DNA of 64,000 bases from Auricularia sp. M13 (lineage: Eukaryota; Basidiomycota; Agaricomycetes; Auriculariales; Auriculariaceae), in assembly GCA_037042915.1 (NCBI GenBank), contig CM073200.1, positions 248,001 to 312,000 of the forward strand, read 5' to 3'. Below the pieces are notes generated by a model. It was not told the DNA's origin. It did no database searches and saw nothing but the letters and a program-made list of their open reading frames with translations. Position 1 is the first letter of the stretch; each line of letters starts with the position of its first letter. The translations under genes and the position numbers were made by a program. This document shows, in pieces, positions 45,162 through 58,700 of the stretch.

Positions 45162-47140
45162 TCACCCCCCACGGAAGTCCGCGGCATTATCGACTTGATG
45201 TGCTACCGGAGTCACGCTCGTGGGCTTTGTTCGAAGCGATCTGCCTCTTAAGAAGTATAAGGCATGCTCCACGAGACCGTACGGTCTGCCCTCCAACGCA
45301 GCAAGCTCTTTGGCTCGTGCCTTGCGGGCTCGATCCTGGGCAGCGAGTGCTCGACGGATTAGCTGCCTCTCCGTGAAATATTCCATATTCTGATGTAATG
45401 ATCGTTTGAGGTCCTTTGGAGTAAGTGTTGCGCGGATAGCCTCGAAGCGTTGTACGACTTCCTGTGCTGTCGGCCGCCGGGCAGGATCCGTCTGCACCAT
45501 ATCCTCAATCAATGGGCGTATAAAATCCACGTTCGTATACGCCTGAGAAAGTTTTAGATTCGGCCCAGTGTCGGAAGTGTGGGAGAATTATACGTCAACT
45601 CACCCCCAGCCAGTGCTCGCGGACCAAATTCCCAAGACAGTAAACGTCCAGAGCGAATGGATCACACGGTGTACGGGGCGCATTGAGTTCCTCTGGCACA
45701 GTTTTGTCCGCGCACCCCGGGCGCACGGTGAAGCGCCCGTCTTCGAAAGAGTTGAAGCGCACGGATTGGTCGAAGTCGATGAAGTAGTATCGTATGGGAC
45801 GCAGGGATTGGTATCGTTCCATGTGGGAAGCCCGACTGAGACCGTTAAGAACGCGGTTTGGCTTGGCTGGGTGGCACGGTTCTTTGTAGAGGTGGAGGCC
45901 GTCCATCATCACGTTCCGCGTTCCAATGTCACTGTGGGCGATTTAAAAATAAATTGGAGCAGTGAACGAGCGGGCTGCCTACAGATGTGCAAAATGATGA
46001 TCATGCATGAACTGTAGTCCCTTCGGGATGAGCGCATGAGTCAATGTTCTGGTCATCACTGGCGATTATTGATCACTCACCTCAAAAATCTGAGCAAAGA
46101 AATCCACAGCTTCGCTGATCCTCCTGAATGGCCACACATTCCAAGGCACGTATCGTGGCATGATGATGATCACACACCCGGGAGGCTCAGGTGGTCGCAG
46201 AACATCGAGTATGGGGCAGCAGTGGTTCTGAGGATCATGACTTCGCGAGGGCTCCGAAAAGAACTGAGCATAGGCCCCCGGAAAGGTCCATGAGAGCTCC
46301 GATCTAAACGTCCGCCAAAATGGCCGCTCGAGAGCTTGAACCTCAGGTCTAAACTTCCCCCAAAATGGGGTGCTTGGTGGCCGAGGTCAGGTCTAAAATT
46401 CCGCCAAAGTCGGGCATGGTTGGGAGCAGATCACACCGGTGCCGGCCTCATATCCGGGCCCACCGTGGTCCAGCACGCTTGTGGCACCTCGGGGGACATT
46501 TGTACTACCCGGGCAGTTACCAATTCTGCCAAATTCTGTGGTGGGAGAAGCATTTTCATTTTATCTTTGCATATGCACATAATGCACTGCCCCACACGTC
46601 AGTCGTGGTGCAACGCTGGCCGCGCGAAGCGCCGAGAAAAAATTAGATCATAGGTCTAAACTTCCGCCAGAATCGCCTGATATGACCCTTATAAACGTCC
46701 GCCAGAATGGCGGACCCTAGACCGGACCTCGGATGGAGCTTTCCGGGGGCCTCTGAGCATGTTCCTCGGAATTGTCATATGGTTCGATAATCTTCATTAT
46801 CACTGGCACATCGTCGCGCGCTCGGACAGCATCGAGCACGTTATATTTCTGACAGTCAGTCAGAAAGATCATGGCAGGCATGCGACTGTTCGCGCACGAT
46901 GGGCAGCACACCGTCCTCGTAACTGTTCGTCAGATTGGGCGGCTTCTTCATTTTTGACCACGACGGCACCCAATCTACACGTCCGTTCAGCAGACGCCTG
47001 CGCGTTGCATTCTGCGCACCAGGTTGATATCGAGCCCGCATTTCATAGCCATTCTGCCTCAAGAATTCGTGCAAGTCGACCCATGTCATCTCCAAGCTTG
47101 TCCTTGCATCAGATTCGCGCGCGACAAAGGGCTTGTTCAT
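45162..47140 (-). pseudogene. Protein-kinase-like K2, exon 3 interrupted by a hAT-like element
   Basis: The exon plan is that of K1. Exon 1 starts at ATG 47140 (MNKPFVARES), exon 2 is 77 bases and exon 3 runs 46848-46081 with a foreign element inside. Exon 4 is 46020-45983 (38), exon 5 45931-45604 (328) and exon 6 45542-45162. Kinase landmarks are kept: VIMKII, HLDIGTRNVMMD (Asp and Asn present), IDFDQS in the DFG place, VPEE, DPFALDVYCLGN and RPTAQEVVQRF. Exon 3 is 768 bases; taking away the 481-base element and one 8-base target copy leaves 279, exactly the K1 length. So the gene was whole until that insertion and no other damage is visible. It is unlikely to make full kinase unless the element is spliced out or the other allele is empty. 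Confidence 0.8.
46272..46752. mobile_element. Non-autonomous hAT-like element in K2, 481 bp
   Basis: Ends are inverted AGGCCCCCGGAAAG copies. The 8-bp duplication CTGAGCAT flanks it at 46264-46271 and 46753-46760. The interior is non-coding but has five same-direction copies of a CTAAACTTCCGCCAAAAT-like word, three near the left end and two near the right. Such repeats may bind a transposase. The ends differ from those of the 551-bp element at 16733, so it belongs to another family. Insertion is in antisense-neutral orientation within exon 3 of K2. Confidence 0.85.
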
Positions 47141-47929
47141 TCGCGGAGATGGGTGGCCCATGCAGGAGTGGGAGGGCAGCGTGACTACGTGTCACGATGA
47201 GTTGTTCGGGAATTGTTAGCCAAAGCAACGCAATGTGTCCCCGCGCGCCCCGGGCAACTCAAGTTCCCGTGGAGAGCTTCCGCAGTGTTGCCGACCCGGC
47301 ATCCTCACCCAGCGCGCCCGTGAGATTGAGTTTGCTAGGGGTGCAAGATGCAGACAGTCATACACTACTACAGCTATGAGTACAAACACGAGCCAGACCG
47401 TCGAAGTTCAGTTGCAAATATCCACAATCCCGTTCGTGACGGCCGTTTCAGAGCCAGTCGTCGCCGGCGAGACGACCCCCACGTCCGCGGTTGGCCGCGG
47501 TTCCCCAGAACGTCGATGAAGTAGCGCCAACATCGCCTCCAAGAAATTTCTCGTCGCTGGACGAGCTGCACGAGCGGCAAGCTTGAGTTCGCGAGCCTCC
47601 TGTTTTTCCCGCTTCTTCTCTTCATCAAGCACTCGCTTGAATAGTTGATGGTGGTAGAAGTATTCGGAATTGCGACGGAGTGCTTTCGAAAGCTGCTTGG
47701 GGGTGAGCGCCTTCCGGATGGCCTGAAACCGCTCAACGACCTCTTGCGCGGTCGGTCTGAGCGTCGGATCCCTTTGTACCATCTCATCAACTAAGTTCTG
47801 CATGAAATCAACGTTCTTGTAAGCCTGAGATCCCCGTCAGTTCTAAATGAAGTATCGAGACATGCGAACGCAATGTTTGAGCACGCACCTCCAACCAGTG
47901 TTCGCGTAAGAGATTTCCAAGGCAGTAGA

Positions 47930-48227
47930 TGCAGCGATTGTATTTATTTGATTAGATAGTATCTATTGACGCAGTCTGCACCGCTTACTGATCCGCTTGA
48001 CCACTGCTTCTGAGTCATAAGTGAGTCAAGTCCTAGTCATTAGATCTAAGTCATTCCCTGTACACTGCCCCTCCAGACATGTATTTAACCTGAGGGAGCT
48101 CGGAGTAGGAGCTCCCTAACTTCTTGAACACGGATACACCTTGCCACTCACGACTCGAGTGAATCAAGACCAAATTCAAGTTTATATCTCGCAAGTAACT
48201 GTCTAGCTGGTCTAGATAGTCCTTACA
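47930..48227 (+). repeat. 5' LTR, 298 bp
   Basis: Begins TGCAGCGATTG and ends GTCCTTACA, preceded by GTAGA. No difference from the 3' LTR was seen on reading both. Confidence 0.92.
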
Positions 48228-48273
48228 TTTTTTGAGTGTTACTGTTTCTTGTGTTTTCCTACCCTAACTAACC

Positions 48274-51130
48274 ATGTCTACGAAGGGAACTGATCAGCCC
48301 AAACGTATGACAGCCGATCGGGAAATCATTTCCCAGCTGGACCAAGACGTTGTGCTTCCGCACAAACGAGGAGCAACTGGTCGGGCAGCGTCTGATGCTT
48401 CGCAGTCCGATACTGCGAGCTCGCGCCATCGCCCGCCGGCTATCTCCGCATCTTATCCAGCTTCATCCACCATCACCATAGCGAGTGTAGTCGAGGCCGC
48501 GCCTGGGACGGATCCACTGACAGGTCGTATGCCAGTTACGCCCCGCGCCGCCATTCGACCGCCTACACCGCCCGTACCTACACCCGGTATTGCTGCAGCA
48601 ACAGGTCCAGGTACGTATCCTTTACCATCATTGCCGTCATCACCTACGCCTGTAAAGTCAGGCGTAGGCCCTAGGGATCTGACTACTATTTCAGACAGGC
48701 AGCGCATGTTCGAATTCCCGCCCGAGCTAGAGAGAGCCAGTGCGGAAGGCGGTTCGCGCCCGCGTTCCCAGCGAGGGGATATACCGCTGGAAGACCAGGA
48801 TCGTCGCGTAGCGGCCCCTGATCCCCGTCCGAGTACGGAAGGCGCGACGTTGTCGACGCAGGCTATCTCGGCGCCACCGCCCTTTGGAATGCTGGCTGGA
48901 CGACGCCGTCGCGTCATCACTGAAGAATCCCAGCCACCGCAGCCCTCTCCTATTCAGAGCCTGTTCGCTACGATACGCAGCTCGATAGCTGCTGGTGTAC
49001 AAACTTTTACCACGCCGAATAGACCTCGCCGTTCATCTGATTCGTCCACTCGCGGTCCGAATAGACGCACTTCCACGCAGTCAGTGACGTCTGACTTGTT
49101 CTCTCCTGACCAGTACTCGCCCAACGCTCGTGAGGTATCGTCCCTTGAATTAACCCGTATACCTACGTCGGAATCCCGTCACACCATGGAATCCATTCCT
49201 GAAGTGGACTCGGCGGGGTATGTTATTTCGTATGAGACTGCTCGTGAACAGAGCCCGATATCCAGCCCAGATGAGCCGTCTGGCCGTTCTGAAACCACTG
49301 TCAGAATGGCTACTGCACCACCGGATTATGAGTCTCATGGTTATGTAGAATCTGAAAGTTCAGATGACCGAATGCCAGTGAATGAAGAGGTCTCTCCTAG
49401 CAAAAGAGATGAAACCTGGTTCTGGTCAGACTTGAAGTCTGGGGTATATAATGCTTGGGGAAGACCTTTTGATTCGAAAAAGAAGGGCCCGAGGCGTACT
49501 GAAACTGAGATTATTACTTATGAACCCGAGTTTGTTAATCGACGGGTTTATGCTGTTACTCAAACTACGACTTCGAAAACTGCTCAGAAGGCATTCATTG
49601 AAGCTCAGGGATCGGAGAAGAAAGGGAAAGGAAAGGGAAGAGACCCTGATGAGCGTCCTACAACCTCTAGAAGAGAAGTTCCTCCCGTTGCACCAACTCC
49701 GGGAGCGTCCTCGTCTCGTATAGGGCGACCGGTAGTGCCGGCTAGCGATCAAACATTGTCGGCGTTACACCACACTGCAACCTTCGGACGAAGTGTTCCC
49801 ATTAGTCCTGGGAATGTAACTAGGCAGACCTTGGCTACTGGACATCCTACGGTAATGCTTGCGCGTATGCCAAAGAAAACAAACGCGCCCAATCGGCCTC
49901 CAGGAGGGATTTTGTCCAGCCGTATGCAGCCTGAGACGGAACAAGACAGTTCGCGCTTCTTCAATGACCGCAGTCGGCGGTCGTCCGCGCCTGCTCCAGC
50001 TCCAGGAGGAGGTGGCGGAGGCGGTCGCCGACCACCCGTTCCAAATCGGGATGAAGATCCCGATGACCCTGAAGATCCGGAAGAGCCAGAAGAGGAAGAT
50101 CCGGATGAAGACGACCCTGAGGATGACGATCTTGACCCTGAGGATGAGAATGATAACTTGGAACGAGAACGTCGAGTTCTCAATGGCCTGAAATTACCAA
50201 TGCCTACTTATGACGGCTCGGAAGACTTGAAGAAATTTGAGGCTTTCGTATACGAGTGGGACAGTTGGATTGCGCCGAAGCAACTTCGTCGTGAACGAGA
50301 AATCGAGCTTATGGGAAGAGCATTGACCGGAGAAGCTAAAGAATGGTTTATGACGCACGTTGCCTTAGACAATTACCCTTGGACTTCGCGCGAGATCTAT
50401 CAGGAACTGTATGAAGGTTGCTTTTCAGACGATTTCAGAGATGAGCTTCGAGCCAAACTTATGAAATCTAAGCAAAAAGGGCGACCCATTAAGGACTTTG
50501 CTAAAGAATTGACCAACCTAGCCGTTAGGTATCCTGACATAGATGAATTCGCGCTAAGGCGTATCTTCTGGGAAGGAGCTGACGGTTACATTCAGTTGTT
50601 CTGGACAGAACGAGGTCGTAGTCTCGAGTATGATGACATTCAGACGCTACTAGTATACGCTCAACGCGCTGAGAAGCGCGAACGTCTGCGTAAAAAGTTA
50701 TCGTCGTCCGGAAGGATGGCATCGGACGAACCTGGATCATCTGCGTCTCGCAATCGGTCCAGTCGTCAGACGCCTGCTACTCGAGCCCGTATTCACAACT
50801 GGCGTACCAACGCCAGTCGGGTTAAACAGAAAGAAGGACGATCTCGCCCGTTCGTGAAGAAGACCACGACCTCCACAACCCGAGTTACTACTCAACCCTC
50901 AGCAAAAGCGGCCACACCCACAGTAGAGCGCAGAGCCAATGTCTCAGAGCTGAGATACGGAGTTAAACTTACTCCTCAGCAAGAGGAGGAACATAGAGCT
51001 CAGAATCTATGTTTCCATTGTCACAAACCAGGTCACATTTCCAGTGACTGTTATGCCCGTAAAGAAGCTCAACGGAAAGGAGCACGAGTAGCGGCTGTGA
51101 CTACGGAATCCCAACGGCAAGATCCTGATG
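48274..51130 (+). other. gag region of the LTR element (fossil)
   Basis: Structural-protein part. A long Ser/Pro/Arg-rich start is followed by an acidic Asp/Glu/Pro run near 50050-50160. A helical capsid-like part follows (about 50190-50700, containing GEAKEWFMTHVAL), then a single CCHC zinc knuckle (CFHCHKPGHISSDC, about 51009-51050). The codon usage is AT-richer than the host genes. Confidence 0.85.
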
Positions 51131-51179
51131 CACGACAGTCGTATAAAGGAAATGGAGGGCGAAAGTGGACTTCCCACAT

Positions 51180-52470
51180 TCGATCCTCAGCCGTACTTGC
51201 TATGTCCGCCACCGTCTCTCTTCCTGCCTTCCTTCGCCCCGTTCATGGCGAACGCCCATTCAATTACATCCATGCTAGCGACGAGCGCATTGCTCGCCAC
51301 TTGCAGGTGGAATGCCTCAATTTCTTCCCGCCGGAAACGGCAATCCGCTATCGTCTGCAAGACCCCGCTGACAGGTTCAGCGTGGCGTACCCCGCAAGAG
51401 CTATGGGGTTGTTTGTCCCGCATGGACAGTTCAAGATCGTCGACGATGTGCGCAACTGCGTATACATCGTCGACCGATCAGATGTTGCAGCGAAGGGCGT
51501 TAACATTGCCCGCGTTATCCACCAGTTCCTTGGACTAGGCGAGGAACAACTGAACGAGACCATTCAGCTCTGTACTCGTTCGACGCCCTGGTTCGAGAGT
51601 GCCGTACCTATTTCGGGCGCTCTCACCTACATTCGCGGTCTTTGGGTTCCAGTCAACGGATACCTGCACGCGGTCGACCTCGGTCACCCGCGTTACCTGC
51701 GATGGGTTATCCAGACAGACGCGATCGACTTGTGGATTCGCGATTTAGCCACGAACACGGCGTACGAAGTCCCTACCAGTCGATTGGCCCGCGGAATACG
51801 CATTCGTGACCTGCTCCAAATGCCTGAGTTCTTGGACAAGCCCGGAGCCATTGTAAGCCACTTATTTGAAGCTGGGAGATCGTCTGAAAACGTTGTCAGA
51901 TTCGATCTCATACCGCCGCTCTCGACTGGGAACAAGGAGAAGATTGGACGTGCATCCGATCCCCCAGCATCTCGCGAGATCTCGAGCTCATGACGCACCG
52001 GTATTGGGTCTGGCGCAACCAGTTTGCACCCCCTGTCGATCCCCGCGAGCCGCCCTCGGCAGTCGACGTTCTCGACGATGCGATTCTCGCGCTGTTGTCC
52101 CTCGGACAGCTGGGTCAAATGGTGGAATCGGCGAGGGAGACGCTCGTGGACCAAGACAACGAATCCGTCGAAGTGCCAGGCAGCCCGCCTGCTCAACCGC
52201 TGGTTGCGCAACGCAACGACAGCGTTCCCAGCCTCCTCGCAGTCTCCGACAGTTCGGAATCCGAGGCGGAGGATGTGCAGCCCGTGTCGGCATCGACTGA
52301 TGGACTCGATGGCGCGTCTTGCCCCGCAGCCGACCCAGGAGGACTCTGGGAAGAGTACCTGTTCAGCGCGAATGGCGCGAGTTGGCTCCGCAGGCACGCG
52401 AGGCCGAGGCGTGGCGCGTCGCCAGCTGAGTTCTACGACTACGAAAGCGACGGCGCTAGGAGCGCCTGAG
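51180..52470 (+). other. GC-rich extra block between gag and protease (fossil)
   Basis: Lies between the zinc knuckle and the protease, where gypsy elements usually have nothing. Base composition shifts sharply to GC-rich, C-ending codons, unlike gag and pol on either side. The encoded sequence (for example IHQFLGLGEEQLNETIQLC) is globular-looking and unrecognised; the second half is acidic and Ser-rich. A similar shift occurs at 58830-60095. Confidence 0.6.
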
Positions 52471-52499
52471 CAAACGAGATCCGTACGTCGAGGAGCGGC

Positions 52500-53506
52500 G
52501 CGAATCAAGAATGAGACGCGACTCTTGCCTCTTCCTGTCACAGTCGATGTGTTAGTAAATAATAAGTTATGCGTGGCATTTATCGACTCAGGATGCATGG
52601 TTGACATGATGTCAACCACGCTAGCGGACCAGTTAAACGTAGACTTGATTGCGAAAGAGAAGTCGTTGGACTTAATGCTCGCCGTCTCAGGCTCGCGATC
52701 TAAGATACACTATGAATGCGTAACTACATTTCAATATCAAGAGATTAGCGAAGATCGCCGTTGGGATATCGCAAACTTGGACACGTACGATGTGGTGTTG
52801 GGAACACCATTCCTCTGGCAGCACTCCGTTCTGATTGGGCTCAATCCGACTCGGGTGCATATAGGGTCAAAGGAATCTTTGCCTATGAAGGGACGCGAAA
52901 TGGTAGAATTAGTGACTGCTAAGGCGAATGCAGCACAAGTGAAAAGCGAGGACATACCGAAATTTCGCGAAATAATCTTCAAGGAAGCGGCAGATTTGTT
53001 CCTGGAGGCGTCCAAGACGCCACTACCACCGCTTCGAGCCATTAATCACGATATTCCCTTGAAAGACCCTAGCCTGGCGTACCCGTATCGACCGTCGCGA
53101 TGTCCGGAGGCGCTGAGACCCATATGGGTACAGAAGAAGATGGACTACCTCAACACCGGTCGGTGGAGGTATTCGGCGGGAGGTACTTGCTGTCCGTTAA
53201 TGATACTACCCAAGCCCAAGTCCAAAGATGGGCAAATCCGAATACGCACCGTGATCGACACTCGTCCGCGGAACGAGAACACGATTAAGGTCGCGGCACC
53301 CTTGCCGGACATCGAGGAAATCCTGAGAAATGTAGTTAAACGGCCATTTCGAAGCCTCATAGATGGGAAAGATGCGTATGAGCAGATACGAGTCAATCCA
53401 GAGCACGTATCTCGGACCATGTTTAACACGCCAGATGGAACTATGGAGAGTTTAGTCATGCAAATTGGGGACTGTAACGCACCAGCGACTTACCAAACGC
53501 TGATGA
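52500..53506 (+). other. Protease and first part of reverse transcriptase (fossil)
   Basis: The aspartic protease section has the FIDSGC signature and a D-VVLGTPFLW block. It is followed by the fingers and palm start of a gypsy reverse transcriptase (MILPKPKSKDGQIR, RSLIDGKDAYEQIRV). The nested DNA transposon lies at its end. Confidence 0.85.
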
Positions 53507-55628
53507 GAGCCTCCTCAGTCATTGGGGATTTATCTCCAGTGTTTCCAGAGCACGTTGGGATAAATCCGATGTGATTCCAGAACACCAGTATGTACAACAT
53601 GCAGCATATAGCGAATTGAGATAAATGCGAATGAGACGTAAAAGGTGTCAACGAGTGGACGGAATAAATTGGGATAAAAATGTTGCAAGACAAGATGAAG
53701 AACGAATTGGGATAAATCGGGATAAATTCGAATCGAAATTGTGCAAACCGAGCAAAAGACGAGACAGGATAAGTCGGGATATATCCAATCGAGATATATC
53801 CGGTTTCGGGATATCAGCAAGGCATGAAGATCATCCCAGCGTCAACAGGTATCGGGATAAATCCCAACATGTTCCACAACATCAACAAACGAGATAAATG
53901 CCATCGATGCAAACACGGGCAGAAGTGAAATGTGGCAAAGGCGGGAGATTACAATGAGCAAGTTTTGGCGAGATTTTACGAAACTTCACGCACAATTCAT
54001 AGCGGGACAGGCTGAGCGAACGAGCGCTCAGTGCGCCGCGTGTGCAGCACGTATCGCTCGGGCTACTGCGCTACTGATCGGCGCCGTGCGTCAGCGAAGA
54101 ATGGACAAAAGAAGAGGTAGCATTCGGGCGTACCAAAGATAACGTGTGCCCGCGACGAGTGCCGCAATCAGTATAGAGTATAGAGCGCCAGACCAGACGC
54201 GCGACGATGCCGGCGGCGCCGGATCGATGGCACCGCCCCAAATGAGGCGACACCGACGAATAAGAGAAGAAGCGGGTGACCTCCCAATGGAGGCAGCACC
54301 ACAGGGTTGTCGGACAACGGAAAGGCGGGAGAGCAAGAGAGAGTGGCGGAGAATGAAGTCGGCGGATCGCGCTGATTCCCGCTCCTTGGCGTCGAACAAT
54401 GGAACCGATAATTCAGGATTGAGGCCTGAATTAAAGGTCTGAGGATTGGGGACGAGCCTGAATGTCTTCCGCATCATCAACGGGCCCACCGTCGGTGCCA
54501 CCACTCGCCGGCGGCGAGCGCAAGCAGTTAACTCAGTCGAAGATACATAGAAACTCGGCCATTTAACGCGTCTGCATCAACATCCCCGTTCGCTGCACTC
54601 AGGCTGCGGCGATCCTAGACCAGTCTTGAGGTATGCGCATTCTCTGACGCGAGGACTGCGGTTTCTGACGACGTGCAAGCAGCGTCCCATTTGTCGCTGT
54701 GTCATTTACCGTGGGAGCATCTCAACTCGAAACCCCGCGCGTAGCGAAACGTGGTGGTAGGTGCAAGCTTGCCGCGGCGTACTAATGGCCATGTCGACAC
54801 GCCCCGCCGAGGTACACCGTTTCGTTCTCCCACCACCCCCGCTCACTAAAAAAATCAGGTTTATAGAACACTGCTGGTACTCACATATACCACAGCTACC
54901 TGTACTCGCGGGTGGACGCTGCGGAGACGGGAACGGTTCAGGTGCTCGAGGATGCTTCGTGGACATTGCGCGCGAGGTGAGCTCTTTCATTTTTCTGATA
55001 CCACCTGCGTTTCTGACGGCTCCGCGAGCAGATGCATGATGCCTGCCATCCACAACACTGAGCTGGCCTCACCCCTGTGGCGAGGAAGTTCGCCCTCGCC
55101 GAAGGCTGCTTACCGCACGGCGCGACCTCGGCTCGTCCAGCTCTCGCAGCAGTGTCGCCCCCGCCGCTGGTCTCAGGGTGATAAGGCGCGGCGCTGGCTT
55201 TCCCGTGATGAGCTCTCCAGCTTTCAGCTGCCCACACTAACGATGCTAACTCGTTGCACAGCGGTCGTCTCGCCGTCAGATGCTCCGTGTTGCTCATCGG
55301 ACACAGCACACAATAAGATAGACCATCGGTGAAAGCGGTCTGCAAATTGTTGGATAATAACCGCTCGCTGATACCGTCCTTAAGCGCCGGCGTCGGGACA
55401 GTCTCGTGATTACTGAATAAACGCCGGGAATGCTGATGAGGATAAGCGCCGGCCTCTCGGCGTCACGCTCGGGCAGCCGTGATGAGATTTATCTCGAATG
55501 GCAATGTACTGTACTTCATGCCGCACCAAGGCGCGGCACATACTATATGTTGTGTTCCAGAACAGCTGGAGATTTATCTTTAGTGTTCTACAGACACTAA
55601 AGATAAATCTCAAGTGACTGAGAGTCTT
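53507..55628. mobile_element. Nested non-autonomous DNA transposon, 2.1 kb
   Basis: Flanked by a perfect 8-bp duplication GCTGATGA (53499-53506 and 55629-55636). Its ends are imperfect inverted repeats sharing CTCAGTCA and GAGATTTATC-like sequence. Both ends are packed with GGGATAAAT/GAGATAAAT words, more than ten in the first 400 bases on the left and a few on the right, with a small inverted pair near 55570-55605. These are probably binding sites for a transposase made elsewhere. The middle (about 53930-55400) has only short frames with no recognised transposase, so the element is non-autonomous. The 8-bp duplication fits hAT or another 8-bp superfamily. Confidence 0.8.
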
Positions 55629-58600
55629 GCTGATGAACCACATCTTCGCGCCCTATATTGGCGTTTTCATGGACGTATACCTAGACGACATCATCGTCTA
55701 CTCTGAGACTGCTGAAAAGCACCTGGAGCACTTACGGAAGATCCTGGATGCCCTGAGAAAAGAGAAGTTCTACTTGAACCCGAGTAAGATGCAGCTCTTC
55801 GCAGAGGAACTAGAAATTCTCGGGCATGTGATCGATCGCGACGGAATTAAAATGGACCCACTGAAAGTGGACAAAGTCGTGTCATGGCCAACGCCCACAA
55901 CGAAGGGACTTCTCATGTCCTTTTCGGGGGCGTCGGATTCCTTGCACATGACTGCAAAGGAATTCGAGTACCTATGGGAGTGTTGGCTTCGTTAGTCGGC
56001 ACAACGAAGACGTTCAAATGGACCGAAACTCACCAGCGTGCGTTCCAGGACGTGAAACGGATCGTCCAAGCTCATCGCGATAAGCGCCGTCATGCCATCG
56101 ACTATACGCTGAAGTCAGGACCACTTAACCTCGTTACGGATGCTTCACTTACCGGCGCTAGCGGGTATCTCAGTCAAGGTAGCGATCTGAAGACCGCGAA
56201 GGTGATCATATTCTGGAGCGGGAAATTCAATAGTGCTCAGCAGAATTATTCCACTCACGAGCGCGAATTATTGGCAATAGTCGAGTCTTTGAAGCGGTTT
56301 CGGCCTATGCTTCACGGCGTCCGATTTAGAATCTGCACGGACCACAAAACCTTAGTACACTTTATGAAGCAGAAAGACGTCTCTCCCAGGCAAGCCAGAT
56401 GGCTAGCCGTGCTCGGGGAGTTCGATTTCCATATAGAGTATTTGCCAGGTGACCAGAATCAGCTGGCGGATGGTCTGTCGCGCGTTTACACGGACGACCC
56501 GCCTGGTACGGTGCGAGCTCCTAGCGAAATGGTCCAAGATCGCTCTGATGCGTCAGATAGCGAATCAGAGCTTGAGAAGCTTAAGTCGGGGCCCGTGTAC
56601 GTTGGACGTGCAATAGTCATCCCCAAAGAGATCTCGGCGGTAGATGCAGCTGCCATGCGCGACGAACGAGACATTCTGACCGAAACAGCGAGCATATCAG
56701 AGCCACAGCCTCTAGAAGCACCTAGGAGATCGCAGCGCTTGCGAGGGAGCAAAGCACCGTCGATAAAGCCTCTTCGAGGACGAGTAAAGCGAGATCGGGC
56801 AGGCCAAGTACATATATTCGAGTCCGAGTCCTCTAGTTCGTCTGGGAGCGATGTAGAGATTTGGAGGGGAGCGCGAAAGGTCCCCGAGGTTGTCAAACGG
56901 AGGGCGCACGCCTCGAGTGAGGTAAAAGCGCCACATGCCCCTATTCTGCCAGTTGATCCCGCGAGACCGAATCACCACGAGGCATCAACGATGCCAATCG
57001 CAGAACCACCGCCAGATGGAGCACACAACGGTACATTTCAATCCACGGCTCGAGCGCAAGAGCTGGCGCGAGACAATGCGAGCATCCGAGGCGACGAGAA
57101 CGAGGTCACCACCCAAACGGGAGATGCCGATCCTGGCGCTCACATCGCGCCGACCAGCTGGTACGGGCGCCCTGGGTTGGTTAAAGTCATATCAGCGTCC
57201 GAGCCCTCGGTCCGCCTGCCGGCTGATGTAGCAGGAAAGTATGGAAATGATCTGTTCTTCCATCGTGTCCTCGAGGCACCAACTAGTTACCGCAATTTCA
57301 AAGTGGTTGGCTATAGCTCGAAGGAATTAATCTATTTCGTAGATAACGATGGAACGGAACTCTTGTGCATCCCGGATATCCATATCGGGAACCGGCGATT
57401 GCGGGAATTGCTGATCGACCAGGCACATAGCATTCTCGCCCACTTAGGCTCGTTCAAGACACTTGCCTTTCTCCGGCAGGAGGTATGGTGGAAGGATATG
57501 AGTAAAGAAGTCAAGAGTTTTATCAATAGTTGTCACGTGTGCCGGATAACCAAGGATGAGAATCAAAAACCACTCGGACTACTAAAAACGCTACCTACGC
57601 CTGCACGGCCATGGCAGGTGATTGGGATTGATTTTGTGGGACCTTTCCCCAAATCGGTGGCCAATCATGCCTGGTATGACCGAGTATGCACTATCATAGA
57701 CCACTTCACTTCGATGGTCCATCTTGTGCCGGCACGTACAACGTACAAAGCGCCCGATGTAGCCGAACTCCTATTTGCCACAGTGTACCGCTTACATGGA
57801 CTGCCTGAGGCAATAGTAAGCGACCGAGATGTTCTTTTTACCAGTGCATTCTGGAAAAGACTACATGAACTTACGGGGATTGAACTTCGGATGTCGACTG
57901 CTTACCATCCTCAAACGGATGGAGCAACTGAAAGAGCTAACCGGACTTTAGGCCAAATGGTCAGACAATGCATCTCCGAAGATCAGAAAGACTGGGCCTC
58001 GAAGTTGCCAGCCATTGAGTTCGCGATGAACTGTGCAACGTCTGCAACTACCGGATTTAGCCCATTTTTCCTTAACTCGGCCCAGAATCCCAAAGTTCTC
58101 ACTTGGAATAAGTCCACCAAGTACCCAGGGGTTCACAGGTTCGTAGAAACACTTCGGGAAACCCTTATAACGGCTCACGACGCCATAATTGGCGCTCGGG
58201 TTTCGCAGACCGCTCAGGCTAATAAGCAGCGCCGAGAATCGCCCTTCGAGGAAGGACAATTAGTATACTTGAGTACCAAGAACTTACGCCTAGCCAAGAA
58301 TAAGTCGCGTAAGCTTGTACCCAAGTTCATAGGACCCTTTCGTATCTTGAAAGAAGTAACGCCGGGCGCGGCGTATACCCTAGAATTGCCGCCTGAGCTC
58401 AGGAAACGTCGAATACACCCTACGTTTCATGTCAGCCTACTGCGGGAATATGTTGAAAATGACGATAATCTATTCCCAGGTCGACAACTGCCGGATATAG
58501 TACCCCTCAGCGATCTGGCTTTCGAAACCACTGTGAACGAGATAGTCGGTTACCGTTGGAAAGATAGGCACCCAATCTTCTTTGTCTCATGGTCGGACGG

Positions 58601-58700
58601 CCTTACAACTGAAGAAGATTATGGGACGGTAGCTCAGCTTCAGGCTTTCGACGACTTCTGCGATGCACGTGGAATCAACCCGATTAGGAAATTTGGCAAA
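55629..58700 (+). other. Remaining RT, RNase H, integrase and chromo-like part (fossil)
   Basis: The YLDDIIVYS active-site block of reverse transcriptase opens the section. RNase H follows at about 56120-56480 (DASLTGASGYL, DHKTLVHFM), then a Ser/Glu-rich spacer with basic repeats. The integrase spans 57420-58100, with zinc part HSILAHLG and CHVCRITK and core IDFVGPFPKS, VSDRDVLFTS and YHPQTDGATERAN. A GPF-type tail and chromodomain-like segment (VNEIVGYRWKDRHPIFFVSW, about 58530-58600) close it. Confidence 0.88.

Noticed and set aside
54146-54442. 98-codon plus-strand frame inside the nested DNA transposon
   Set aside because: Charged low-complexity sequence without transposase signature; no evidence of selection.
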